From Edwardsiella piscicida (GTDB lineage: Bacteria > Pseudomonadota > Gammaproteobacteria > Enterobacterales > Enterobacteriaceae), in contig NZ_MPNU01000001.1 in the NCBI RefSeq assembly GCF_001896205.1, positions 2,336,240 to 2,400,239 on the forward strand: a DNA stretch of 64,000 nt. Direction: 5' to 3'. The translations under genes were made by a program, and so were the position numbers. The notes under the pieces were generated by a model. That model made no database searches and was not told where the DNA came from. It was given only the letters and a program-made list of their open reading frames with translations. Position 1 is the stretch's first letter. Every line of letters starts with the position of its first letter. Of this stretch, positions 6,209-19,101 are shown in pieces.

Positions 6209-8041
6209 TCATTGTTTCAACGCATAGTGGATCTTTTCCGCCAATGCGACTGAAATACCGGGCACTTTTGCGATCTCATCAACACTGGCATCGCGCAGCG
6301 GTTGCATTCCGCCCATATATTTGAGCAGCTGCTGGCGCCGCTTGGGTCCGATGCCTTCAATGGACTCAAGCGCGCTGGTGCTGCGTACCTTCGCCCGTTT
6401 TTTCCGATGCCCGGCGATCGCGTGGTTATGCGACTCATCGCGGATATGCTGGATCAAATGCAGCGCCGCTGAGTCTGGCGCCAGAGAGAAGCCCTCCCCC
6501 TGTGCTTCAAAGAACAGCGTCTCCAGCCCCGCCTTGCGATCGCTCCCTTTGGCAATCCCCAGCAGCAGCGGATGATGCGTATCCCAAGGCACCTCCAGTT
6601 CGGCAAACACCTGCTTAGCCTGCGCCAGCTGTCCCTTGCCGCCGTCGATAAAAATAACGTCGGGGATTTTCTCTTCGTTCAGCGCCTTACCATAGCGACG
6701 GCGCAGCACCTGGCGCATGGCGGCATAGTCGTCGCCCGGGGTAATGTCACTGATATTATAGCGCCGATATTCGCTGCGCAGCGGTCCATTGCGATCGAAT
6801 ACCACGCAGGAAGCCACCGTCTCCTCCCCCATGGTGTGGCTGATATCAAAACACTCCATGCGTTGAATGTCCGCCCGTCGCAGCACCTGCTCCAGCTGCA
6901 CCAGGCGCTGCAGAATGGTCGACTGCTGGGAGAGCTTGCTGTTCAAGGCCGTCGAGGCGTTGGTGCGCGCCAGCTTAAGGTAGCGGGCGCGATCGCCGCG
7001 CGGCTGCGACTGGATGTGGATCCGTCGTCCGGCCAGCTCACTGATGGAGTCCGCCAGCAGCTGGCGATCCGGCAGGGCAAAGTCGATCAGGATCTCTCCC
7101 GGCAGCGTGCGCATCTGACTGCCCTGCAGGTAAAACTGGCCGACAAAGGTCTGCAGGACCTCAGCCAACGTCGTGCCGGCGGGAACCCGAGGGAAGTAGC
7201 TGCGGCTGCCCAGCACCTGCCCCTGGCGAATAAACAGCACATGGATGCAGGCCATCCCCGCCTCAAAGGCGACGCCAATCACGTCGATATCATCGTGATC
7301 GCCGGAGATAAACTGGCGCTCGGTCACCCGTCGCACCGCCTGGATTTGATCGCGCAGCCGCGCGGCCTCCTCAAAGCGCAGCGCCCGGCTGGCCTCCTCC
7401 ATCCTGGCCACCAGCGCGTCGATCACCTGACTGTCCTTTCCCGAGAGGAACAGCCGCACATACTCTACCTGGCGGGCATACTCCTCATCGCTGACCAGCC
7501 CGGCGACGCAGGGGCCCAGGCAGCGCTGGATCTGGTATTGCAGGCAGGGACGTGAGCGGTTGCGGTAGACGCTGTCTTCACACTGGCGAATGGGGAACAG
7601 CTTCTGCAGCAGAGCTAGCGTCTCACGCACCGCGTTCGCGTTGGGAAACGGGCCAAAGTAGTCGCCCCGGGCGCGCTTGGCGCCGCGGTGTACCGCCAAA
7701 CGCGGGTGGCGCTCGGCGCTGAGAAAGATCAGGGGGTAGGATTTGTCGTCGCGCAGCAGCACGTTATAGCGGGGCTGGTAGCGCTTGATGTAATTGTGCT
7801 CCAGCAGCAGCGCCTCCGTTTCCGTGTGGGTCACGGTCACGTCGATCTGGGCTATCTGACGTACCAGGGCTTCGGTTTTACGGCTGGCAAGCTGGCGACG
7901 GAAGTAGCTGGCGAGGCGTTTTTTGAGATCTTTTGCCTTACCGACATAAATAACCTCTGCGCCGGCATCGTACATCCGGTATACACCCGGTTGGTTGGTC
8001 ACCGTCTTTAGGAAGGCGACCGCATCAAAGCGCTCACTCAC
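6209..8041 (-). CDS. uvrC: UvrC, excinuclease ABC subunit C
   Basis: 610 residues, as in E. coli. UvrC makes the dual incisions of nucleotide excision repair. The N-terminal GIY-YIG nuclease is at about residues 14-95 ([20 protein letters not shown]), the UVR motif that binds UvrB at about 204-240 ([11 protein letters not shown]), the RNase H-like 5' nuclease domain in the C-terminal half ([19 protein letters not shown]), and a helix-hairpin-helix pair ends the protein ([22 protein letters not shown]). Its start overlaps the uvrY stop by eight bases, so the two are co-translated. Confidence 0.97.
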   Translation of the reverse strand: MSERFDAVAFLKTVTNQPGVYRMYDAGAEVIYVGKAKDLKKRLASYFRRQLASRKTEALVRQIAQIDVTVTHTETEALLLEHNYIKRYQPRYNVLLRDDKSYPLIFLSAERHPRLAVHRGAKRARGDYFGPFPNANAVRETLALLQKLFPIRQCEDSVYRNRSRPCLQYQIQRCLGPCVAGLVSDEEYARQVEYVRLFLSGKDSQVIDALVARMEEASRALRFEEAARLRDQIQAVRRVTERQFISGDHDDIDVIGVAFEAGMACIHVLFIRQGQVLGSRSYFPRVPAGTTLAEVLQTFVGQFYLQGSQMRTLPGEILIDFALPDRQLLADSISELAGRRIHIQSQPRGDRARYLKLARTNASTALNSKLSQQSTILQRLVQLEQVLRRADIQRMECFDISHTMGEETVASCVVFDRNGPLRSEYRRYNISDITPGDDYAAMRQVLRRRYGKALNEEKIPDVIFIDGGKGQLAQAKQVFAELEVPWDTHHPLLLGIAKGSDRKAGLETLFFEAQGEGFSLAPDSAALHLIQHIRDESHNHAIAGHRKKRAKVRSTSALESIEGIGPKRRQQLLKYMGGMQPLRDASVDEIAKVPGISVALAEKIHYALKQ

Positions 8042-8690
8042 TGCTCAAGATTTTCTCTGCGTTGCACAGCCCGTGACGGATAGCCAGGTGGGTTAACTCG
8101 ACATCCCCGCTGATGTTCAGCTTGCTGAACATACGGTAACGATAGCTGTTCACTGTTTTTGGGCTCAGATTCAGCTGTTCAGAAATCTCGGTCACCTTGC
8201 TGCCTTTGGTGATCATCAACATAATCTGTAGCTCGCGCTCAGAAAGCGAGCCAAACGGGGATTCACTCTGCGGCGTCAGCTGGCTCAGCGCCATCTGCTG
8301 GGCGATATCAGAGGCGATATAGCGCTGACCGGCGTATACCGCCCGGATCGCGCTGATCATCTCCTGCGGCGCCGCCCCTTTGCTCAGATAGCCGAACGCG
8401 CCGGCCTGCATCACCTTCGCCGGCAGCGGATTTTCCGTATGAATGGTCAGCATGATGACTTTGATCTCCGGCTTTACCCGTAGGATCTTACGTGTGGCCT
8501 CCAGCCCGCCGATGCCCGGCATGTTCATGTCCATCAATACGATATCTGCACAGTTGCTGCGGCACCACTTCACCGCATCTTCGCCGCACTGCGCCTCGCC
8601 TACCACTTTAATCCCTTTGATATCTTCAAGAATGCGTCGGATCCCTGCGCGCACCAGTTCGTGGTCATCAACAAGAAGAACGCTAATCAA
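8034..8690 (-). CDS. uvrY: UvrY (SirA/GacA), response regulator of the BarA-UvrY system
   Basis: 218 residues. The N-terminal receiver domain has the acidic pair D8/D9 and phospho-acceptor D54 in [10 protein letters not shown]; the C-terminal LuxR/GerE helix-turn-helix includes [17 protein letters not shown]. In relatives it is phosphorylated by BarA and activates csrB/csrC, controlling carbon flow, motility and virulence. It leads the uvrY-uvrC operon. In E. coli sdiA lies near yecF-uvrY; no sdiA is present here. Confidence 0.97.
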   Translation of the reverse strand: MISVLLVDDHELVRAGIRRILEDIKGIKVVGEAQCGEDAVKWCRSNCADIVLMDMNMPGIGGLEATRKILRVKPEIKVIMLTIHTENPLPAKVMQAGAFGYLSKGAAPQEMISAIRAVYAGQRYIASDIAQQMALSQLTPQSESPFGSLSERELQIMLMITKGSKVTEISEQLNLSPKTVNSYRYRMFSKLNISGDVELTHLAIRHGLCNAEKILSSE

Positions 8691-9256
8691 AGATAAATCT
8701 CCCAGCTAGAGGAAACAACAGCATACTTTTATACCAAACTGTCTCAGTTTACTGTTTTTTGCCGAAAGAATGAATAGTGTAAATGTTACTTAATGCGGAA
8801 ATATTGATAAGGCGGTTGGCGTGTACCGATATCCTCACGCGCCGGCATCGCACCGAAACACTCCTTTAAAACCAATAAGTTATCTGTAAATCGTTTAAAA
8901 ACGCTGCGCTACCCCATAAACTGCCGCGTAAAAAAACACGATTTTGACGCAGCCTCGTAATAGGCTGAATATAATCAGCGCATTGAGAAAATACACGACA
9001 AAAATGACTTAATCCCACCGCAGATAAATGGCGTGCCTATCGCCTTAGTGTATACAAAAACGACATTTTTCTGTGTATATAAAGTAAAAAATAAACGGCG
9101 CTATAATCGGATCAATCCCCGTAACGTTACAGCGCAATAAACTGGGTTTTGTGATATACTCCGCTATCGATTTTGCCCTGCGCAATTGCTATCGACCCCC
9201 TATGAACAGCCGTGTGCCACAGGCGAGCGGTATATTATCTGAACGAAAGGTAACCT
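8691..9256. promoter_or_regulatory. Divergent uvrY/yecF intergenic region with candidate yecF promoter
   Basis: 566 bases without a supported gene, rather A+T-rich between 8740 and 9160. It must carry the leftward uvrY promoter. For yecF the best candidate is an extended -10 element, TGATATACT at 9152-9160, with no clear -35. AAAGGTAACCT before 9257 is the yecF ribosome site. Confidence 0.4.
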
Positions 9257-9481
9257 ATGAGTAACGTTGATTTTTCTACCGAAGCGACCATTGAAGCCTT
9301 AACGCACGAGGTCACCTGCCTGAAAGCGACCCTGACCGAGATGCTCAAGGCGATGGGCCAGGCCGACGCCGGTAAAGTGATCATCAACATGGAAAAATAC
9401 GCCGCCCGCATCGAGGATCAGGACCAATCCGACGCCTTTAAGAAAACCATGGCGCAGATCAAGCACGTCTACCGCCAGTAA
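9257..9481 (+). CDS. yecF: YecF, DUF2594 family small protein
   Basis: 74 residues, as in E. coli. It begins MSNVDFSTEATIEALTHEV and is a mostly helical soluble protein without cysteine clusters or membrane segments. Its biochemical role is unknown. The position divergent from uvrY matches E. coli and supports the name. It is followed after about 90 bases by the GlpM-family gene on the same strand. Confidence 0.9.
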   Translation: MSNVDFSTEATIEALTHEVTCLKATLTEMLKAMGQADAGKVIINMEKYAARIEDQDQSDAFKKTMAQIKHVYRQ

Positions 9482-9573
9482 CCGGTTCTCCCCGGCGCGG
9501 CGGGTGCCGTTGTCAACGGCGCATCCGCGTCGGGGGTCTCCTCCGCAGCCCATCCGCAAAGGAGTGCCGCGCC

Positions 9574-9903
9574 ATGGGACTCACCCTCAAAGCGCTGATT
9601 GGCGCGCTGGCGGTATTGCTAATCGCCCTGCTCTCGCGCAGTAAAAGCTACTACCTGGCTGGGCTGGTGCCCATGTTCCCCACCTTCGCGCTGATCGCGC
9701 ACTATATCGTCGGCCGTGAACACAGCGTCGATGCCCTGCGTCGGACGATCCTGTTCGGCATCTGGGCCATCATTCCCTATCTTGTCTACCTGCTCTCGCT
9801 GTACCTGCTGGTTCCCCACCTTCGCCTCTCCCTGGCGCTGCTGAGCGCCGTCGTCGCCTGGGGGATCGCCGCCGCGCTGCTGATCCTGCTGTGGGGACGT
9901 TAA
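9574..9903 (+). CDS. glpM: GlpM-family inner-membrane protein
   Basis: 109 very hydrophobic residues in about four membrane helices. The segment SKSYYLAGLVPMFPTFALIA followed by HYIVG is characteristic of the GlpM family first noted beside glycerol metabolism and alginate genes in Pseudomonas. The molecular role is not established. GCAAAGGAGTGCCGCGCC gives a strong ribosome site. It is convergent with hchA, 34 bases away. Confidence 0.8.
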   Translation: MGLTLKALIGALAVLLIALLSRSKSYYLAGLVPMFPTFALIAHYIVGREHSVDALRRTILFGIWAIIPYLVYLLSLYLLVPHLRLSLALLSAVVAWGIAAALLILLWGR

Positions 9904-9937
9904 GCATCCCCACTCACAGAAAACGCGCCGCAGCGCC

Positions 9938-10792
9938 TCAGGCGCCGTACTGCGCCAGCAGCGTCCGCGCGGCCAGCTGCCCCAGCGCGTTGGCGGCAAA
10001 CGGGCTGTCTCCGCTCAGCAGCTTGCGATCCTGGTGCACCTGCCCCGAAATCGCCGTATTGACCAAGGTCATTCCCATCGCCTGTAGCCGCTCCCCGAAA
10101 AACCACGGCAGCTCGCCCGGCATATAGCCGATCGCCGGCGTTTGTCGATCGGCGCTGTCGGGAAAGGCGCACAGGGCATAGCCCCGCAGCGGGTTCTCCC
10201 CCAGCGCCAGAGAGAGAAACGCCGCCGGACCATGACAAATGGCGATCAGATAGCGATCTTCGCGCATGGTCCAGCGGATCGTCTCCGCCACGTCGGCGTC
10301 AAAGGGCAGGCCGATCAGCGCGCCGTGACCGCCGGGAATAAATACGCCGGCATAGTCCTGCTCTCCCGCCGTCAGCGCCGACAGGACCTCTCGCAGACGA
10401 CGCGGGCGACGAAACTGCGGTAGATAATGCTGGTACAGCCCCTGAATCGCCGCATCTTCACAGGGCATGGCCCAATGCTCAAACTTCACCATCAGGCCCG
10501 AGGGCGTCGCAATATCAAACGCAAAGCCCGCCTGGTGCAGATGATACATCGGCAGCAGCGTCTCTACCGGATGGTTCCCGGTGGAGAAAAGCGTACCGTT
10601 CGCCATCGCGAGATAGCGCTCATCCGTCGCAATAACTAAGATTTTTTTACCGCCGTCGTAGCGCTGCGCATAGTCCGCGCCGCTCAGATCGGAGGTGGAA
10701 CGGGTAAATTGATTCAGCGAAAACGCCGAGGGAAAAAACGCATTCGGCTCCGCGCGGTCGGGCACCGGTTGCTGACTGAGCTCCTGTTTCAT
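9938..10792 (-). CDS. hchA: HchA (Hsp31), glyoxalase III and protein deglycase/chaperone
   Basis: 284 residues; E. coli Hsp31 has 283. The DJ-1/PfpI-like fold is shown by FIPGGHGALIG and the nucleophile elbow AICHGPAAF, where the Cys is catalytic, with a downstream His and an acidic residue. It converts methylglyoxal to lactate without glutathione and acts as a stress chaperone in the cytoplasm. The ATG at 10792 is preferred because GGGGA precedes it and length then fits; an upstream TTG (10816) and ATG (10804) lack ribosome sites. It is convergent with the GlpM-family gene. Confidence 0.93.
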   Translation of the reverse strand: MKQELSQQPVPDRAEPNAFFPSAFSLNQFTRSTSDLSGADYAQRYDGGKKILVIATDERYLAMANGTLFSTGNHPVETLLPMYHLHQAGFAFDIATPSGLMVKFEHWAMPCEDAAIQGLYQHYLPQFRRPRRLREVLSALTAGEQDYAGVFIPGGHGALIGLPFDADVAETIRWTMREDRYLIAICHGPAAFLSLALGENPLRGYALCAFPDSADRQTPAIGYMPGELPWFFGERLQAMGMTLVNTAISGQVHQDRKLLSGDSPFAANALGQLAARTLLAQYGA

Positions 10793-11672
10793 TCCATTCC
10801 CCATCGTGGCTATCAATATGCCCGTTAAGTATAGGAGGCGCCGTCATTACCAGGGATGATAAAGCGTATTATTGTTTAACCGAAAGCCACTCGTCTCTGT
10901 ATCCATTGGTGGCCACTGGCGCATCAACTCCCCGCGCTACGAGCCGCCGCGCTTCTACGGCAGCATGAGGATTTAACCTTCGGACGTAGGCTGGCGCCTT
11001 ACCCTGCCTCTCGTGACAAACCACAGTCTGCCCCGAGCGTTTTGAGAACGCAGAGCGAACCACGCCATAGAGAGGCCGCCTTGGCCGGCTGGGGAGTCAT
11101 TCATAACAGAACGCCCCGAAAACGGGGCATTCATTTCAAAGTGAATAAAACGATCAATAAATATCAGCGTATCCCAGCGGGATTAACCCTACTAAAATGT
11201 TACCAGCGAAGCGGTAACGTCGGAGAACCGGCGTAATGCGCAGCGTGGCGTAAGGTTGTCAAAGACAGTATTCTCTTCTCTATATAAATTCCCCGATATG
11301 TCAATCGTGTTGATTATCCGTAATCAGCGCGAGGCGCTAATGTGTGGAGATAAGCATAACGTTTAGATTGATTGATCGTTTAGCCAAAAACGATATTCAG
11401 CACGCCGTGCCTGATGGGAAGTCGTTTACCGTGACGAAGGGGCCATCGACCCAAAAGTATGGAGCGATGCGCGGATGTCAGCAGACGATACCAGGCAAAA
11501 CGTATTATCTATATGCGGTATACCCGGCAATTGTCGAGCCATAAATCATCCAATTAGCCGGTGAGATACCGATGATGATAGGCGGAGAAAAACGGGCGAC
11601 AAACTCGGTGTCGCGGTGTAATGAAGGGAGCGTCGGTCATTTTTTGATGTCCATTCGCATACGACAAAACCA
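10793..11672. other. Gene-poor block between hchA and icd
   Basis: About 880 bases with no supported gene. Short open frames (for example 11042-11236 and 11344-11544) have no recognised family and no good ribosome sites. A hairpin ACGCCCCG/CGGGGCAT with an AAAA loop is at 11111-11131. The hchA promoter must lie near 10800-10900. The block follows the icd 3' end, a known phage integration point in E. coli (e14), but I saw no integrase or duplicated icd end. Confidence 0.5.
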
Positions 11673-11698
11673 AACGGAGGTTATTACACCTCCGTTGA
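11673..11698 (-). terminator. icd terminator
   Basis: AACGGAGG, 8-base loop and CCTCCGTT; on the minus strand it is followed by TTGGTTTTG. It lies about 20 bases after the icd stop. Confidence 0.7.
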
Positions 11699-11718
11699 TT
11701 TTCTAACCACTCAGAACA

Positions 11719-12972
<1,254 letters not shown>

Positions 12973-13201
12973 TAACCTATCCCTCCGCGTAACTCTCAGG
13001 CCTCGCCTGCGTTAACAGACGCCAACCGGTTGATTTAATAAAAATTACACCTTATCTTTCTCTGCTATTTTGTTAAATCACTGTAAAACTTATGTCAATA
13101 TTACTGAAATTAAAGACAGACGCCAATCGGAATCCATTTTTAGGTATAATCCGTGCGCCGCCGCACAATCCTGCGCGGACAGCTCCTTGCTAACATCCTA
13201 T

Positions 13202-13843
13202 ATGGCCACAGAAATGTCAAAAACAGCCCCCATTTCCCGCGCTCGGCGTCCGGCGTCATTCTCCCGCCGTCCCAGTATAGCCAAGCGTCCCGCGGCGCCG
13301 CGTCAGGTGGTGATTTTTAATAAGCCCTTCGACGTCCTGCCGCAGTTTACCGATGAGCAGGGGCGCGCCACCCTGAAAGACTATATCTCGCTGCAGGGGA
13401 TTTACGCCGCGGGGCGGCTGGATCGCGACAGCGAGGGGCTGCTGGTGCTGACCAACGATGGTCGGCTGCAGGCGCAGCTGACCCAGCCCGGCAAGCGCAC
13501 CGGCAAAGTCTACTATGTGCAGGTCGAGGGCGAGCCTGACGAGGCGGATCTCCGGCGCTTTTGCCAAGGGCTGACGCTGAAAGATGGCCCGACCCTGCCC
13601 GCCCTGGCCGAGCGCGTCGCACAGCCGGAGTGGCTCTGGCCGCGCAATCCGCCGATCCGCGAACGTAAAAATATCCCGACCAGCTGGCTTAAAATCACCC
13701 TGTATGAGGGGCGTAACCGCCAGGTTCGCCGCATGACGGCCCATATCGGTTATCCTACGCTGCGCCTGATCCGCTATAGTATGGGTTCTCTTACCCTGCA
13801 GGATCTGGCGCCGGGGGAATGGCGCCTGATCGACTGGCCCTGA
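13202..13843 (+). CDS. rluE: RluE, 23S rRNA pseudouridine-2457 synthase
   Basis: 213 residues from the chosen ATG; E. coli has 217. The RsuA/RluE-type catalytic motif [11 protein letters not shown] holds the essential Asp; [12 protein letters not shown] and [20 protein letters not shown] are further family blocks. The N-terminus is basic and Arg-rich. The frame stays open upstream to 13070 but that stretch resembles no relative, so the start is set at MATEMSKTA; a second ATG at 13214 is possible. It is the first gene of a rightward run with nudJ and mnmA. Confidence 0.93.
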   Translation: MATEMSKTAPISRARRPASFSRRPSIAKRPAAPRQVVIFNKPFDVLPQFTDEQGRATLKDYISLQGIYAAGRLDRDSEGLLVLTNDGRLQAQLTQPGKRTGKVYYVQVEGEPDEADLRRFCQGLTLKDGPTLPALAERVAQPEWLWPRNPPIRERKNIPTSWLKITLYEGRNRQVRRMTAHIGYPTLRLIRYSMGSLTLQDLAPGEWRLIDWP

Positions 13844-13880
13844 CGGCCTCTGGCCTCAGCGCCGCGACGGAGGCATCACC

Positions 13881-14327
13881 GTGCTCAAACCCCATGTGAC
13901 CGTGGCCTGCGTAGTTCAGGCCGAAGGGCGTTTTTTAATCGTTGAAGAGACCATTGACGGCCAGCCGCGCTGGAACCAGCCCGCCGGGCACCTGGAGGCC
14001 GGGGAGACCCTGCTGCAGGCGGCGTCCCGCGAACTCTGGGAGGAGAGCGGCCTCCGCGCCGATCCGCAGCATCTGCTGCAGATCTTTCAGTGGGTGGCGC
14101 CGGACGCCACGCCGTTTCTGCGTTTTACCTTCGCCATCGATCTGCCGCGCATGGTCGACGCTGTCCCCCATGATGACGACATCGACCGCTGCCTGTGGCT
14201 AGACGCGGCGCAAATCCTTCGCGCCACGCAGCTGCGCTCCCCTCTGGTGGCGGAAAGCCTGCGCTGTTACCAGCGGGGCGCACGCTACCCGCTGGCCCTG
14301 CTGTGCGCCTACCCCACCCAGCCCTGA
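13881..14327 (+). CDS. nudJ: NudJ, Nudix phosphatase acting on HMP-PP and nucleoside di/triphosphates
   Basis: 148 residues. The Nudix box is complete: G-H-L-E-A-G-E at about residues 36-42 followed by RELWEESG. In E. coli NudJ hydrolyses 4-amino-2-methyl-5-hydroxymethylpyrimidine pyrophosphate and other pyrophosphates in the cytoplasm. It lies 37 bases after rluE and 92 before mnmA, the conserved order. ACGGAGGCATCACC supplies the ribosome site before the GTG at 13881 that I take as start. Confidence 0.92.
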   Translation: MLKPHVTVACVVQAEGRFLIVEETIDGQPRWNQPAGHLEAGETLLQAASRELWEESGLRADPQHLLQIFQWVAPDATPFLRFTFAIDLPRMVDAVPHDDDIDRCLWLDAAQILRATQLRSPLVAESLRCYQRGARYPLALLCAYPTQP

Positions 14328-14419
14328 GGCGAACGGGGCACCGGAGAGGCGGTGCGCGCACGTAGGCAACGTGATAAAATGCGGCTTCGTTTATGTTCCA
14401 CTCAGACTGCGAGAGTCTC

Positions 14420-15523
14420 ATGTCAGATAACAGCCAGAAAAAAGTGATCGTCGGAATGTCCGGCGGCGTCGATTCCTCCGTATCCGCCTACCTATTACAA
14501 CAACAGGGATATCAGGTTGCTGGCCTGTTCATGAAGAACTGGGAAGAGGACGATAGCGACGAATACTGTTCAGCGGCGACCGATTTAGCCGATGCCCAGG
14601 CCGTCTGCGATAGGCTGGGCATCGAGCTGCATACCGTCAACTTCGCCGCCGAATACTGGGACAATGTCTTCGAGCTGTTCCTGCAGGAGTACCGCGCCGG
14701 GCGCACGCCCAATCCGGATATTCTGTGCAACAAAGAGATCAAGTTTAAGGCGTTTCTGGAGTTCGCCGCCGAAGATCTGGGCGCTGACTACATTGCCACC
14801 GGCCACTATGTGCGCCGCCGCGACATCAACGGCACCACCCAACTGCTGCGCGGCGTCGATGCCAATAAAGATCAGAGCTACTTCCTGTACACCCTCAGCC
14901 ACCAGCAGGTTGCGCAGAGCCTGTTCCCGGTAGGCGAGCTGGAGAAGCCCGAGGTGCGGCGCATCGCCGCCCAGCTGGATCTGGCCACCGCCAAGAAAAA
15001 GGACTCTACCGGCATCTGCTTTATCGGCGAACGGAAGTTCCGCGAGTTTCTGGGCCGCTATCTGCCGGCGCAGCCGGGTAAGATCGTCACCGTGGACGGT
15101 GAGACGATCGGCGAGCATCAGGGGCTGATGTACCACACCCTGGGACAGCGCAAAGGGCTCGGCATCGGCGGCACCAAAGAGGGCAGCGAAGAGCCGTGGT
15201 ACGTGGTGGACAAAGATCTGGACAACAATGTTCTGGTGGTCGCCCAGGGCCATGACCACCCGCGCCTGTTCTCCAACGGCCTGATCGCCCAGCAGCTGCA
15301 CTGGGTCGATCGTCGTCCCCTCGGCGCGCCGCTGCGCTGCACGGTGAAAACCCGCTACCGTCAGGCCGACATTCCCTGCCTGGTCACCCCGCTCTCCGAC
15401 GACCGCATCGCGGTGCGCTTTGACCAACCCGTCGCCGCCGTCACGCCGGGGCAGTCTGCGGTGTTCTACCAGGATGAGGTCTGCCTGGGCGGCGGGATCA
15501 TCGAAACCCGCCTGGTCGACTGA
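14420..15523 (+). CDS. mnmA: MnmA (TrmU), tRNA-uridine 2-thiolase
   Basis: 367 residues; E. coli has 368. It adenylates and thiolates U34 of tRNA Lys, Glu and Gln using sulfur relayed by TusE. The PP-loop is [10 protein letters not shown]; the two catalytic cysteines lie in [12 protein letters not shown] and [10 protein letters not shown]. The ATG opening [12 protein letters not shown] is chosen to match relatives, although the frame extends nine codons upstream. In E. coli hflD follows directly; here a diguanylate cyclase gene is interposed. Confidence 0.97.
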   Translation: MSDNSQKKVIVGMSGGVDSSVSAYLLQQQGYQVAGLFMKNWEEDDSDEYCSAATDLADAQAVCDRLGIELHTVNFAAEYWDNVFELFLQEYRAGRTPNPDILCNKEIKFKAFLEFAAEDLGADYIATGHYVRRRDINGTTQLLRGVDANKDQSYFLYTLSHQQVAQSLFPVGELEKPEVRRIAAQLDLATAKKKDSTGICFIGERKFREFLGRYLPAQPGKIVTVDGETIGEHQGLMYHTLGQRKGLGIGGTKEGSEEPWYVVDKDLDNNVLVVAQGHDHPRLFSNGLIAQQLHWVDRRPLGAPLRCTVKTRYRQADIPCLVTPLSDDRIAVRFDQPVAAVTPGQSAVFYQDEVCLGGGIIETRLVD

Positions 15524-15537
15524 TCGCACCAGCGCTT

Positions 15538-15567
15538 CCCGCGCGCCCCCTCGGTGCGCGGGTCTTT
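15538..15567 (+). terminator. Probable mnmA terminator
   Basis: CCCGCGC and GCGCGGG arms with an 11-base loop, followed by TCTTT. It would separate mnmA from the inserted cyclase gene. Confidence 0.5.
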
Positions 15568-15681
15568 CCCGGTGTCTGGCTGGCTTTACATTCCCCCGGC
15601 AACGATTCCGCCCGTGCTTTTCGGCTGCCCGCCTCCCTGTGCTAGACTAAGAAAAATCTTAATTTTGCGCCCGTAGTCCTG

Positions 15682-16737
15682 ATGAGCCCGCTGCAATCCC
15701 TCGACGTTCTGTACATCAACGCCTGCGTTACCTACGCCACGCTCTCCGTGAGCTATTTCGCGCTGAGTAAACAGGGGGCCCTGGGGCCCGCATCGCCGCT
15801 CTCTGGCCGTATTCTGTGGGGGATCGTCGCCGGCCTGCTCTCCTGGTATCTGACCGGCAGCAAGATGTACTTTACCGCGCAGATCCACTACACCTTTGAA
15901 ATCGTTCCGATGCTGCTGGTGACCTTCTTCGGCGGCTGGTGCGCTGGCCTGACGGCCTGGCTGCTCAACTTCGTCACCACCGGTGGCTTTGTCCTCGACA
16001 ACCTGTTTATCGGGATGATGCTGGCGCCGGTGCTGCTGGCACGCGTGTGGCGGCGCAATACCCTGCGCACCTTTATCCTGTGCATTTCGCTGGTAACGCT
16101 GTTCCGCCTGCTGATCGTGATCCCCTATGTGACCCAGCGCATCTATCTGCTGGACGTACTGCTGCATCAGACCATCTCCTACTTCTGCCTGCTGGTCTGC
16201 TACCAGACCCTGGCCCTCAAGCAGCGCAGCATCAGCGCCTATTTCACCCTGAGCGAGTCGGCCCTGCGCGACCAGCTGACCCAGACCAATAATCGCCAGG
16301 GGCTCCAGCAGCAGATCCTGCGCCTGGAGCACAGCCGCAGCGCCTGCTGCATCGCCATGATCGATATCGATAACTTTAAGCAGATCAACGATCGCTACGG
16401 CCATCTGTGCGGCGACCGGGTCTTGACCGCCGTCGCCGCCATCGCCTCGCAGACCCTGCAGCCCCGGGACTACATGGCCCGCTTCGGCGGAGAGGAGTTT
16501 GTCATCCTGTTTCCCGGGAAGACGCTCGAGCGGGCCAACGCGCGCTGCGAGCAAATTCGCCAGGCCATCTGCAGTACCCCCATCTACCTTTGCCATAACC
16601 AGCAAATCCGGGTGACCGCCTCCTTCGGCCTCAGCTATTTCGACGGTCGCGACAGCCTGCAGCAGGCCATCGCGCGGGCCGACGGCGCCCTGTACCGCGC
16701 CAAGCGCCGCGGTAAAAACCGCGTTGAGTGCGCCTGA
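15682..16737 (+). CDS. Membrane-anchored diguanylate cyclase (GGDEF domain)
   Basis: 351 residues. The N-terminal half (about 1-185) has five or six hydrophobic helices, resembling the 5TM-LYT type of sensor. The C-terminal GGDEF domain (about 195-350) has IDIDNFKQINDRYGHLCGD and the active-site motif FGGEEFV, so cyclase activity is expected (two GTP to c-di-GMP). No clear RxxD inhibitory site is seen before GGEEF: the residues there are RDYMARFGGEEF, where R and D do not keep the usual spacing. No EAL domain. It interrupts the normally adjacent mnmA-hflD pair and may have its own promoter after the mnmA terminator. Ligand unknown. Confidence 0.9.
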   Translation: MSPLQSLDVLYINACVTYATLSVSYFALSKQGALGPASPLSGRILWGIVAGLLSWYLTGSKMYFTAQIHYTFEIVPMLLVTFFGGWCAGLTAWLLNFVTTGGFVLDNLFIGMMLAPVLLARVWRRNTLRTFILCISLVTLFRLLIVIPYVTQRIYLLDVLLHQTISYFCLLVCYQTLALKQRSISAYFTLSESALRDQLTQTNNRQGLQQQILRLEHSRSACCIAMIDIDNFKQINDRYGHLCGDRVLTAVAAIASQTLQPRDYMARFGGEEFVILFPGKTLERANARCEQIRQAICSTPIYLCHNQQIRVTASFGLSYFDGRDSLQQAIARADGALYRAKRRGKNRVECA

Positions 16738-16899
16738 CGCACCGCGCGGGCGCCATCGTTTGCGCAGATGTGCGCCAGTTACCCGCGCCAATCGCCCGTG
16801 CCGCTAGGTTTAACGCCGCGTTTATGGCATGATCGTGCGTCAGAATCTGACACCGACGCCGCGGCGCCGGTGTTTCGCTGCCCGCAAACAGGAGTCCAC

Positions 16900-18925
<2,026 letters not shown>

Positions 18926-18946
18926 CACGCTGAACTGCATGAAATT

Positions 18947-18972
18947 ACGCCACCCGTCTACGCGGGTGGCGT
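18947..18972 (+). terminator. Probable purB terminator
   Basis: ACGCCACCCG, TCTA loop, CGGGTGGCGT-type arms just after the purB stop. No T run follows, so termination may be weak or the hairpin may protect the 3' end. Confidence 0.5.
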
Positions 18973-19101
18973 CGCCGTACTCCTCCACGCGCCCGCGGTC
19001 ACACTGCGCCGACTTTTTGCTTCTGCCGCGCCCCGTCAGCGACTACACTGATATCCTACAATATTGCTTATCATTGAGACCATCTCCGGACCCTGAACGC
19101 T

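Noticed and set aside
10869-11063. 64-codon Arg-rich minus-strand frame
   Set aside because: No conserved features and no ribosome site; typical random frame in GC-rich DNA.
11344-11544. 66-codon frame in the block downstream of icd
   Set aside because: No credible ribosome site and no family similarity; could be chance.
15586-16791. 401-codon minus-strand frame
   Set aside because: Antisense shadow of the diguanylate cyclase gene; low-complexity Gln/Gly/Ala-rich content without domain motifs.
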